A stretch of DNA of 64,000 bases from CADEED01 sp035502995 (GTDB lineage: Bacteria; Pseudomonadota; Gammaproteobacteria; Steroidobacterales; Steroidobacteraceae), in contig DATJTW010000023.1 of assembly GCA_035502995.1 (NCBI GenBank), forward strand, positions 62,001 to 126,000, read 5' to 3'. The stretch's first letter is position 1. The number at the start of each line of letters is the position of its first letter. The notes below the pieces were generated by a model, which worked only from the letters and a program-made list of their open reading frames with translations, searched no databases and had not been told where the DNA came from. Both the position numbers and the translations under genes were made by a program. This document shows positions 42,301-48,980 of this stretch, one piece after another.

Positions 42301-42856
42301 GGAAGGCGACACCATGGTGGCGCTGGGATATTTCGCCTACGACGCGGCGAAGACCGGCGACAAGGTGGGGCTCGAGGAATTCATCGGCCTCATCCCGAAC
42401 GACTCGCAGTACTTCGACGTGTGGCTGGCGCGCGCGCACTTCGCGGCCGTGCGCCACGACGCGGACAAGTCGTACCAGGCGCTGCTGCGCGCGTTCAACG
42501 TGCGGCCGTACACGGAGTCGCGCCCCGTGATGACGGAGTACCAGTTCGCCGAGGCCTGCGAGACCGTGCTGAAAGAGACCGGCGATGCGCGGGTCGCGGC
42601 GATGCTGCTCGACTGGGCGAAGCGCTGGCAGCGCATCCATCCCACGTCGTCGTGGGCATATGCGGTCGAGGCAAACTACTCGAAGAACCCGGCGGATGTG
42701 ACGCGCGCGCTGGCGCTGGCGCTGTATCTCGATCCGTCGTCGCCGCGGCTCGCGCGGTTCGACGCCGCAAAACAGGCGGCCGCGCGCGCGTGGTTGAAGG
42801 CCAATAACCCGTTCCTCGGTCGCCGCCCGCGCTCCGCTCCACCGTCGGGTGTCTGA
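39335..42856 (+). CDS. Large exported protein with TPR-like C-terminal half
   Basis: A 1173-residue protein with a signal peptide (MRTIRMGLCLALWALAVQVGRAA) followed by PPPPMAMGGPP. The first 230 residues hold three Cys (GCQF, DCTD, then MDCSVGGTC) and a beta/alpha region (RMLETYVGHDGKRAMTLTLRLMDC) reminiscent of a small ligand-binding domain. From about residue 300 the chain is alpha-helical with degenerate TPR-like pairs (LRSRYDRPADFDPAAAARLF, QYELARPLYELAANLDTGSNA, SWAYAVEANYSKNPADVTRALALALYLDP). I do not recognise a family. It probably is a periplasmic scaffold. AAAAGGA precedes ATG 39335. A strong hairpin at 42919 ends it. Confidence 0.7.
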   Translation: MRTIRMGLCLALWALAVQVGRAADAPPPPMAMGGPPVPPGCQFTGFPKAGAKSPADLSGPLPVADYLDALFDCTDLRFNGAELYKPANAWLENDTKQYSALLARGKFSWLIVPAQTQYYGFDGIERSLLSAEIADAFVAHGAAPDPMLAARALGEIRRRYEPVAAPLLAQSIGATRMLETYVGHDGKRAMTLTLRLMDCSVGGTCRLLKQHDWRALPFTDEKPPFLVVRGMRDALVGEMLGMKANAARPVAPRPKRAGTDLSALGTAPTDAEPALVSGVLAALMPGDDETGRDRLSVLALRDALNATPSNANRVRAAAAAFRLNRRPYALALLQGLNDPAAVTLRELLNGNLPEAQTGLASVEPADLKLILAFAVQDLRSRYDRPADFDPAAAARLFGANDSPWSGVVFRRAGDLDNWSRADAVTPKRLLDAAFPVAGQDLASVLKGMRVVGRNADPDIALTLASLRHLRQAQGRLSPADCCSANRANSAWPIYWLAESLLQSNAIKATAFQLLTQGEPEEAKRLLGIYQEFYAGQPYFEVLRFRIDAELASRASNEMASRLMAEAEAAEKSAAYWSQGQTYSGQLSALRGTATMIPRMAYTQDFPPRAAWPPLDATPGPSSWACDVLRYATVDVMAASFCLMAAPPGRADALRADVAARFHGNAQAAAMLRPYLPRAANADPVAEFRTAIAGDPESWDNYRDLGLLLLKRDANYPEAQKVYLSYPEFKRTRHAYPVRVSNDAYDVGSELFWRGQYELARPLYELAANLDTGSNASMSSAIRLALIDGDYATAMAGSRERGQRYPNPYAFRDYLSLLHVLGRGDEARAGFAQISGAFDDPSAWVAELVGQRMQAQTADQFKAWILSDPIRQARYRGRHYAPIYALWWMTTDRKPGADFAALMRKIEADERRTVEYDGISMGRPHPKMEGGLEIVRPSQFRGPKAPKLPPESNGPSEYVLLADALAAHYAGDYAAAVTKFGALADRYPIEEGDTMVALGYFAYDAAKTGDKVGLEEFIGLIPNDSQYFDVWLARAHFAAVRHDADKSYQALLRAFNVRPYTESRPVMTEYQFAEACETVLKETGDARVAAMLLDWAKRWQRIHPTSSWAYAVEANYSKNPADVTRALALALYLDPSSPRLARFDAAKQAAARAWLKANNPFLGRRPRSAPPSGV

Positions 42857-42918
42857 CCGATTGGTGCCGGTTGGATTGGAGCCCGGTGTGACCCGGGGAA
42901 CTCAGGCCTGAATCACCG

Positions 42919-42939
42919 CGGCCCCGGCACCCGGGGCCG
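42919..42939. terminator. Bidirectional hairpin between convergent genes
   Basis: CGGCCCCGG-CAC-CCGGGGCCG is a perfect 9-bp stem with a 3-base loop. It lies between the stops at 42856 (plus) and 42970 (minus) and can serve both strands. There is no T-run. Confidence 0.6.
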
Positions 42940-42969
42940 TGGCCAGATCCGCTGAGTCCCAGCCGGCAT

Positions 42970-43578
42970 TCACCGGGCCGCCAACGACCGAGCCATCAGC
43001 GCCAGGGGCCGGCCATCCGGATCCTCGAAGAACGCCATCCATTCCTCCGTGCCGTCGGCATGGCGATGGATCAGGTGCGGCGCGTGCGTGAAGTTCACGC
43101 CGCGCGACTGCAGCGTCGCGTGCGCGGCGACGATGTCGGGCACGCGCAGGTAGAGGATCGATTCCTTCGCCGCGCCGCCTTCCTGGCTCAGCATCAGGCG
43201 CGTGCCGCCGAGATCGAAGAACGCCAGCGTGCCGAAGGTGTAGAGGTGCGGCAGGCCGAGCACGTCGCGATACCAGCGTTCGGACGCGGCCGTGTCGCCG
43301 ACGGAGCGGGCGATCTGGCCGATCGGCCCGAGTTGCAGTGTCACATCCATCGGCCGTTCTCCCGTTCGTACCCAGCGGCGCAACGCGCGCCGATCCGCCA
43401 ACCCGAGTTTCGCCAGTGCGTTCGAGACGTGGAATTTCACGGCGTCCACGCTGATCCCGCGCCGCCGGGCGATGTCGCCATTCGTCATGCCGTGCTGGAC
43501 GGCGTACACCGTGCGCCATTCGGCCGGCGTCAGCAGATCCGCGTGTCGCGGCCGGCCGCGCGGGCGCTTCGTCTTCAT
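42970..43578 (-). CDS. LuxR-type HTH fused to a VOC (glyoxalase-fold) domain
   Basis: A 202-residue protein. Residues 1-75 are an Arg-rich tail (MKTKRPRGRPRHADLLT) and a LuxR/GerE helix-turn-helix (AEWRTVYAVQHGMTNGDIARRRGISVDAVKFHVSNALAKLGLADRRALRRWV). Residues 78-200 are a vicinal-oxygen-chelate fold (VTLQLGPIGQIARSVGDTAASERWYRDVLGLPHLYTFGTLAFFDLGGTRLMLS, ending MAFFEDPDGRPLALM). The usual VOC ligands (His, Glu) are partly changed. It may be a one-component regulator with the VOC domain sensing a small ligand. It is divergent from the DUF1800/DUF1501 operon, with a perfect 38-bp palindrome in between. Confidence 0.82.
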   Translation of the reverse strand: MKTKRPRGRPRHADLLTPAEWRTVYAVQHGMTNGDIARRRGISVDAVKFHVSNALAKLGLADRRALRRWVRTGERPMDVTLQLGPIGQIARSVGDTAASERWYRDVLGLPHLYTFGTLAFFDLGGTRLMLSQEGGAAKESILYLRVPDIVAAHATLQSRGVNFTHAPHLIHRHADGTEEWMAFFEDPDGRPLALMARSLAAR

Positions 43579-43629
43579 GACGCGATCGTACGGAGACGCC
43601 CCCCGATTTTCCCTACCCGTGGGATCCAT

Positions 43630-43667
43630 GGGGATTGGCCCCAAACGGCCGTTTGGGGCCAATCCCC
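43630..43667. repeat. Perfect 38-bp palindrome in a divergent promoter region
   Basis: ggggattggccccaaacgg is followed directly by its exact reverse complement. It sits midway between the divergent starts at 43578 (LuxR-VOC) and 43730 (DUF1800), a place for an operator. A related imperfect copy lies at 29760-29797. It could alternatively be a dispersed palindromic repeat. Confidence 0.75.
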
Positions 43668-43729
43668 AATCGGCGACAGTTTGCGGCGACGCGCTGCGGC
43701 GGGTTACGGTGCCGCCGTCAGGGGGTTCC

Positions 43730-45595
43730 GTGAAACAAACCGAAGACGGCGTCGAGGGCACGCCGGCTGAAATCGTGACCAACGGCGTCGATGCCCGGCA
43801 GGGCGACGTTCGCGGCGCCGACACGGGCAGCATCGACATTCGCGGCGCGAACGTGGCCGCCGCGTTGGCTGCGTTGCTGGCCGCGTCCTGCGGCGGAGGC
43901 GGCGGCGCCGAATCATCGCCACCGCCGAGCTCCAGCAATCCGCCGCCGCCCGCCGTCACGCCGCCGCCGTCCCCGCCCGCATCTCCGCCGCCGCCCCCGC
44001 CGCCCGCCGGCCCCGCGCCCACCGACGTCGAAGCCGCGCGCTTCCTGCAGCAGGCGCAGTTCGCCGTCACCGATCCGGATCTCGCCGCGGTCAAGCAGCT
44101 CGGCTACGCCGGTTATCTCGACTCCCGCTTCGGCCAGTCGCTCGGCACCACCGGCGTCAAATGGCTCACCGACCAGGGCCACAACTCGATCACCGCCGAA
44201 GCGCGCTACTTCTGGCCGCAGTTCGGCGACTTCATGATCTGGAACCAGCTGCTCGCCGGCCCGGACCAGATGCGCAAGCGCGCCGCGCTCGCGCTCTCCG
44301 AATACTTCGTCGTGTCGCTGAGCCCGATCGACGGCTTCTATCCGCCGTACGTCATCGCCGCCTACTGGGACCTGCTCTGCGCCAACGCCTTCGGCAATTT
44401 CCGCACGCTGCTCGAGAAGATCACGCTGAACGCCGGCATGGGTTTCTTCCTGAACACGCGCGGCAATCTCAAGGAGGACGCGAACGGCCGACAGCCCGAC
44501 GAGAACTACGCGCGCGAGGTCATGCAGCTGTTCACGATCGGCCTCTACGAGCTGAACGCCGACGGCACGCACAAGCTCGACGGCAACGGCAACCCCATCG
44601 AGACCTACGGCCAGAGCGACATCACGAACCTCGCGCGCGTGTTCACCGGCTACGACTGGGACTACCTCGCCAACGGCGGCTCGTTCACCGACGTGGCCTG
44701 GGTCGACTACAACATCCCCAGCACGCACTTCGCGTCGAACCCGATGTGGTTCAACTCAGCCGCGCATTCGAACCTCGAGGTGAACTTCCTCGGCAAGAAC
44801 ATCCCCGCGAACACGGAAGGCCGCGCGGCGCTGGGCATCGCGCTCGATCACCTGTTCAACCACGCGAACGTCGGCCCGTTCTTCGCGCGGCAGATGATCC
44901 AGCGCCTCGTGACCAGCAATCCCTCGCCGGAGTACGTTGGCCGCGTCGCCGCGAAATTCGCCGACAACGGCGCCGGCGTGCGCGGCGATCTGAAAGCCGT
45001 GTGGACCGCGATCCTGCTGGACAGCGAGGCGCGCACCGCGCCGTCCGCGTCGAACACGCTGGCCGGCAAGCTGCGCGAGCCGGTCGTTCGCTGGGTGCAG
45101 CTGCTGCGCACCGTCGGCATCACGTCGACCAACGGCAAGTACGAGATCTACGAAACGTCGCCCGCGGACCAGGCACTGGGCCAGTCGCCGCTGCGCTCGC
45201 CGTCGGTGTTCAATTTCTTCCGGCCCGGCTACGTGCCGCCGAACACCGAGATCGCGACCGCGAGCAAGCAGGCGCCGGAATTCCAGCTGCTGAACGAAAC
45301 GACCACCGCCGGCTACATCAACTGGATGCAGTGGACCTCGCGCTACGCGTACAACGACGTCGGACCCAACTACTCGGCGCTGCTGCCGATCGCGCACGAC
45401 ACGAACGCCGTGCTCGACTGGCTGAACCTGCGGCTGACGGCCAACCAGCTGTCGGCCGCGTCGCTGACCGTGGTGCGGAACCTGATGAACGCGTTCGGCA
45501 TCACCGCCGCGAGCACGCAGGATCAGAAGCTGGACATGCTGGCCACCGCGGCATTCCTCATCGTCGTGTGCCCCGAATATCTGGTGCAGAAATGA
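43730..45595 (+). CDS. DUF1800 family exported protein
   Basis: A 621-residue protein. The N-terminal 40 residues are polar, then a hydrophobic run and Cys54 (ANVAAALAALLAASCGGGGG), a lipobox-like site though with a nonstandard signal peptide. A Pro/Ser linker (PPPPSSSNPPPPAVTPPPSPP) follows. The DUF1800 core (ARFLQQAQFAVTDPDLAAVKQLGYAGYLDSRFGQ, MRKRAALALSEYFVVS, NYAREVMQLFTIGLYELN, LREPVVRWVQLLRTVGI, SVFNFFRPGYVPP) is complete. These proteins are always next to DUF1501 and are of unknown function. GTG 43730 follows CAGGGGG. Its TGA overlaps the ATG of the next gene as ATGA. Confidence 0.88.
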   Translation: MKQTEDGVEGTPAEIVTNGVDARQGDVRGADTGSIDIRGANVAAALAALLAASCGGGGGAESSPPPSSSNPPPPAVTPPPSPPASPPPPPPPAGPAPTDVEAARFLQQAQFAVTDPDLAAVKQLGYAGYLDSRFGQSLGTTGVKWLTDQGHNSITAEARYFWPQFGDFMIWNQLLAGPDQMRKRAALALSEYFVVSLSPIDGFYPPYVIAAYWDLLCANAFGNFRTLLEKITLNAGMGFFLNTRGNLKEDANGRQPDENYAREVMQLFTIGLYELNADGTHKLDGNGNPIETYGQSDITNLARVFTGYDWDYLANGGSFTDVAWVDYNIPSTHFASNPMWFNSAAHSNLEVNFLGKNIPANTEGRAALGIALDHLFNHANVGPFFARQMIQRLVTSNPSPEYVGRVAAKFADNGAGVRGDLKAVWTAILLDSEARTAPSASNTLAGKLREPVVRWVQLLRTVGITSTNGKYEIYETSPADQALGQSPLRSPSVFNFFRPGYVPPNTEIATASKQAPEFQLLNETTTAGYINWMQWTSRYAYNDVGPNYSALLPIAHDTNAVLDWLNLRLTANQLSAASLTVVRNLMNAFGITAASTQDQKLDMLATAAFLIVVCPEYLVQK

Positions 45596-46998
45596 GCGAC
45601 AACCCTCTCGAGCGGAAGTGGACCCGCCGCGTCGTCCTGCAGCGCGCGATGCAGTTGTCGGCGATGGGCGTGGCGACTCCACTGGCGATCAACCTCGCGG
45701 CGATCGGCGAAGCCGCCGCCTTCGACAGCACCGACTACAAGGCGCTGGTCTGCGTGTTCCTCTACGGCGGCAACGACTACGCGAACACGATCGTCCCTTA
45801 CGACGCGACCAACTACGCGAAGTACCACCAGATCCGCGCCGGCGCCGCCGGCGAGACGCAGTCGGGCATCGCGCTGGCGCGCGCGGCACTGGCGCCGACC
45901 GCGCTGACGCCCGCGGGCGGCCAGGTGTTGACCGACAACCTGCAGTACGCGCTGGCGCCGTCGCTCGCGGCGTTGAAGCCGGTGTGGGATGCGGGCCGGC
46001 TCGCGATCCAGTTGAACGTCGGACCGCTGATGCAGCCGACGACGCTCGCGCAGTACAACAGCACCAACAAGGTGGCGAACCCGCTGCCGCCGAAACTGTT
46101 CTCGCACAACGACCAGCAGTCCATCTGGCAGTCGAACGGCAGCGAGGGCTCGACGATCGGCTGGGGCGGGCGGCTCGGCGACATCGCGTTGTCGGGCAAC
46201 ACGAGCAATTCGCTGCTGACCTGCATCTCCGCGTCCGGCAACGCGGTGTTCGTCGCGGGGCGCGATGCCTTGCAGTACCAGGTCAGCCCGGCGGGCGCGA
46301 TCAAGATCGCCGGGCTCGCCAACAACGGCTTGCGCGACGCATTGAACGCGATGATCACGGCGTCCGGCACGCACGTGATGGAGAAGGAGTACGTCGCGGT
46401 GACGCGGCGTTCGATCGAGCTCGAAGGCACGGTCAACGGCGCGATCGCCAACGTGAATCCGGCGACGGCGTTCCCGAACAATCCGCTGGCCGCGCAGTTG
46501 AAGGTCGTGGCGCGGCTGATCGGCGCGCGCCTGGCGACGGGATTGAAGCGGCAGGTGTTCTTCGTGTCGCTCGGCGGGTTCGACAATCACAACGCGCTGA
46601 TGAACGACCACCCGGCGCTGCTGACGCGAGTCGGCGAGGCGATGCGCGCGTTCTACGACGCCACCGTCGAGCTCGGCGTGGCGAGCAAGGTGACCACGTT
46701 CACCGCGTCGGATTTCGGGCGCACGCTGGCATCGAACGCGGATGGTTCCGATCACGGCTGGGGCTCGCATCACTTCGTGATGGGCGGCGCGGTGAATGGC
46801 GGGCGCTACTACGGCATCGCGCCGCACGTCTCGCTGCAGACCGACGACCAGGTGGGGCAGGGCCGGCTGTTGCCGTCGACCGGCGTGGATCCGTTTGCGG
46901 CGACGCTGGCGCGCTGGTTCGGCTGCTCGCCGACGGAGATCGCGGGGATCCTGCCGAACATCGGGCGGTACCCGACGGCCGATCTCGGCTTCGTCTAG
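45592..46998 (+). CDS. DUF1501 family protein, Tat-exported
   Basis: A 468-residue protein with a Tat-like signal (ERKWTRRVVLQRAMQLSAMGVATPLAINLAAIGEAAA). The core of a sulfatase-like or alkaline-phosphatase-like fold (YKALVCVFLYGGNDYANTIVPYDA, QVFFVSLGGFDNHNALMNDH, KVTTFTASDFGRTLASNADGSDHGWGSHHFVMGG) matches DUF1501. The GGNDYANTIVP and DHGWGSHH motifs are the conserved metal-site candidates. The ATGA overlap couples it to the DUF1800 gene. The pair is widespread in aquatic and soil bacteria; the role in the periplasm is unknown. Confidence 0.88.
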   Translation: MSDNPLERKWTRRVVLQRAMQLSAMGVATPLAINLAAIGEAAAFDSTDYKALVCVFLYGGNDYANTIVPYDATNYAKYHQIRAGAAGETQSGIALARAALAPTALTPAGGQVLTDNLQYALAPSLAALKPVWDAGRLAIQLNVGPLMQPTTLAQYNSTNKVANPLPPKLFSHNDQQSIWQSNGSEGSTIGWGGRLGDIALSGNTSNSLLTCISASGNAVFVAGRDALQYQVSPAGAIKIAGLANNGLRDALNAMITASGTHVMEKEYVAVTRRSIELEGTVNGAIANVNPATAFPNNPLAAQLKVVARLIGARLATGLKRQVFFVSLGGFDNHNALMNDHPALLTRVGEAMRAFYDATVELGVASKVTTFTASDFGRTLASNADGSDHGWGSHHFVMGGAVNGGRYYGIAPHVSLQTDDQVGQGRLLPSTGVDPFAATLARWFGCSPTEIAGILPNIGRYPTADLGFV

Positions 46999-47114
46999 AT
47001 AACGGGGATCACGCCGTCGCGCGTCCCCGCCGGATCGCAACCGGCGGAGACAGGTATCCCTGTTATCCCTCTCCGACACCGCCTATGCTTGGCCCGTCTT
47101 CGAAGGGGGTAAAC

Positions 47115-48293
47115 ATGTCGACCAATCTCCGGACGCTCGTCCGCTCATCCGTCTTTTGCTCGTTGATCCTGCTCGCGACGGCGACCTTCGCCTCCGAGCA
47201 ACCGCCGACGCTCGCCGTCGGTTCGCCGATGCCGTCGTTCTCGCTGCCCGGCGTCGACGGCAAGACCTACACCGAGAAGAGCTTCGCGAAGGCGAAGATC
47301 CTCGTGCTGGTCTTCACCTGCGCGCACTGCCCGACGGCCCAGGCCTACCAGGAGCGCATCAAGAAGCTGGTGACCGACTACTCGCCGAAAGGCGTCACGC
47401 TCGTCGCGATCAATCCGAATCACGCGGACTCGGTGCGGCTCGACGAGCTCGCGTACTCCGACCTCTCCGACTCGTTCGACGAGATGAAGGAGCGCGCGAA
47501 GATGGAGAAGTTCAACTTCGTGTGGCTCGACGACGGCCCGAAGCAGGAGGTCTCGCACAAGTACGGCCCGGTCGCCACGCCGCACGTGTTCATCTTCGAC
47601 GCCGCGCGCAAGCTCCGCTTCGAAGGCCGCATCGACGACGCCGAGCGTGAATCGCAGGCGACCTCGCACGACACGCGCAACGCGCTCGACGCACTGCTGG
47701 CCGGCAAGGAACCGCCCGTCACGTCGACGCGCGTGTTCGGCTGCTCGGTGAAGTGGGCCGACAAGGTGGTCGAGTACGCGAAGTTCAAGGAGCGCTGGGC
47801 CGCGGAGCCGGTGACGCTCGAGAAGGCGGACATCGCCAAGCTCAAGGAGATCCGCGCCAACAAGGACTCCGGCAAGCTGCGCTTCATCAACGTGTGGGCG
47901 ACGTGGTGCGGTCCGTGCATCGCGGAGTTCGACGAACTGGTCGAGCACAACCTGCGCTTCCGCATCCGCCAGTTCGAGATGGTGACGATCTCGGCGGATT
48001 CGCCGGACGACGAAGCGACGGTGAAGGACTTCCTGCAGAAAAAGCACGCGTCGATGAAGAACTACATCATCCCGTCCGAGCAGAAGGACGCGTTCTTCGA
48101 CGCGATCGATCCCGCGACGACGTGGAAGGGCCAGCTGCCGTATACGATCATCGTCAACGAGAAGGGCGAGGTGGTGTACCGCGAGTACGGCGCGCTGTCG
48201 TTCCTGAAGATGCGCCGCGCGATCGTGCCCGAGCTGAACCGCATCAAGCCCTGGGGTGGTCTGTCGCCCATCAAGCCGGGCGCCGCGCCGTAA
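47115..48293 (+). CDS. Exported double redoxin (two thioredoxin-fold domains)
   Basis: A 392-residue protein with a signal peptide (SSVFCSLILLATATFA). Domain 1 (residues 30-190) is of the peroxiredoxin/AhpC-TSA type and carries TCAHCPTAQAYQER with Cys69 and Cys72, followed by VAINPNHADSVRLDEL. Domain 2 (about residues 235-380) has the TlpA/ResA motif WATWCGPC with Cys265 and Cys268, then FEMVTISADSPDDEA and PYTIIVNEKGEVVYREYG. So two CxxC redox centres lie in one periplasmic chain. GAAGGGGG precedes ATG 47115. It may move electrons or thiols between partners; specificity is unknown. Confidence 0.88.
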   Translation: MSTNLRTLVRSSVFCSLILLATATFASEQPPTLAVGSPMPSFSLPGVDGKTYTEKSFAKAKILVLVFTCAHCPTAQAYQERIKKLVTDYSPKGVTLVAINPNHADSVRLDELAYSDLSDSFDEMKERAKMEKFNFVWLDDGPKQEVSHKYGPVATPHVFIFDAARKLRFEGRIDDAERESQATSHDTRNALDALLAGKEPPVTSTRVFGCSVKWADKVVEYAKFKERWAAEPVTLEKADIAKLKEIRANKDSGKLRFINVWATWCGPCIAEFDELVEHNLRFRIRQFEMVTISADSPDDEATVKDFLQKKHASMKNYIIPSEQKDAFFDAIDPATTWKGQLPYTIIVNEKGEVVYREYGALSFLKMRRAIVPELNRIKPWGGLSPIKPGAAP

Positions 48294-48330
48294 TGGGGAC
48301 AGTCCCCGTTTGCTGGCAAAAGGGGACAGT
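48294..48330 (+). repeat. REP-like element, copy B
   Basis: Directly after the TAA of the double redoxin, tggggacagtccccgtttgc is followed by tggcaaaaggggacagt. It matches the left half of copy A (10724) at nearly all positions and forms GGGGAC-A-GTCCCC. The next gene starts 15 bp later. Confidence 0.65.
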
Positions 48331-48345
48331 CACGAAAGGACGACC

Positions 48346-48762
48346 ATGACACGGCAGACACTGGGCCTCGTTTCGCTGGTCGTGAAGGACTACGACGAGG
48401 CCCTGGCGTTCTACGTCGGCACGCTCGGCTTCCGCCTCGTCGAAGACAGCCTCGTCCCCGAGCAGAACAAGCGCTGGGTGGTCATCGAACCACCCGGCGC
48501 CGCGGGCCAGGGCGCCAAACTACTGCTGGCGCGTGCGTCGAACGACGCGCAGACCGCGCGCGTCGGCAACCAGACCGGCGGCCGCGTGTTCCTCTTCCTC
48601 TACACCGACGATTTCTGGCGCGATTTCAACGCCTGGTCGGCCGCCGGCGTGAAGTTCGCGCGCCAGCCGTCGCAGGCGCCGTACGGCACGGTCGCGGTGT
48701 TCGAGGATCTGTACGGCAATCTCTGGGACCTGGTCGAGCTCGGCGGCGCGAAGCCGGCCTGA
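48346..48762 (+). CDS. VOC family protein (glyoxalase/dioxygenase fold)
   Basis: A 138-residue cytosolic protein with the full vicinal-oxygen-chelate pattern: TLGLVSLVVKDYDEALAFYVGTLGFRLVEDS, RWVVIEPPGAAGQGAKLLLARA, GRVFLFLYTDDFWRDFNAWSAAGVKFARQPS and the final VAVFEDLYGNLWDLVE. Glu in the last strand is a metal ligand of the family, while the early His is replaced (SLVVKDY). It may detoxify or bind a small metabolite. ATG 48346 follows GAAAGGA, and the gene is 52 bp after the double redoxin with REP copy B between. Confidence 0.85.
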   Translation: MTRQTLGLVSLVVKDYDEALAFYVGTLGFRLVEDSLVPEQNKRWVVIEPPGAAGQGAKLLLARASNDAQTARVGNQTGGRVFLFLYTDDFWRDFNAWSAAGVKFARQPSQAPYGTVAVFEDLYGNLWDLVELGGAKPA

Positions 48763-48767
48763 CCCGC

Positions 48768-48781
48768 GCCGCCGCGGCGGC
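48768..48781 (+). terminator. GC palindrome with short T-run
   Basis: GCCGCCGCGGCGGC, a perfect 14-bp palindrome, is followed by TCTTTAA, 5 bases after the VOC stop. The short T-run makes an intrinsic terminator plausible. Confidence 0.45.
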
Positions 48782-48980
48782 TCTTTAACCCACGTTATCC
48801 CGATTCATCGGCCCGGCTCGCATTGGGCCAGCCGGCCGCCGCGTCACGCGATCGCGCCGCCGGGAGCGGAATCCGCCTACACGGAAGCGTGAATGGCGCA
48901 CGCTCGCGCGCACGCCCGAAGCCCATTCTGGCGACAGTTAGGACTCGGACTCCCGGGGCGGAACCAGTGGACGGTCGCCG

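Noticed and set aside
47050..47068. A stretch close to the I-SceI homing-endonuclease site (ccctgttatccct) after the DUF1501 gene
   Set aside because: Only 13 of 18 bases match and there is no intron, intein or homing endonuclease gene nearby. I take it as chance.
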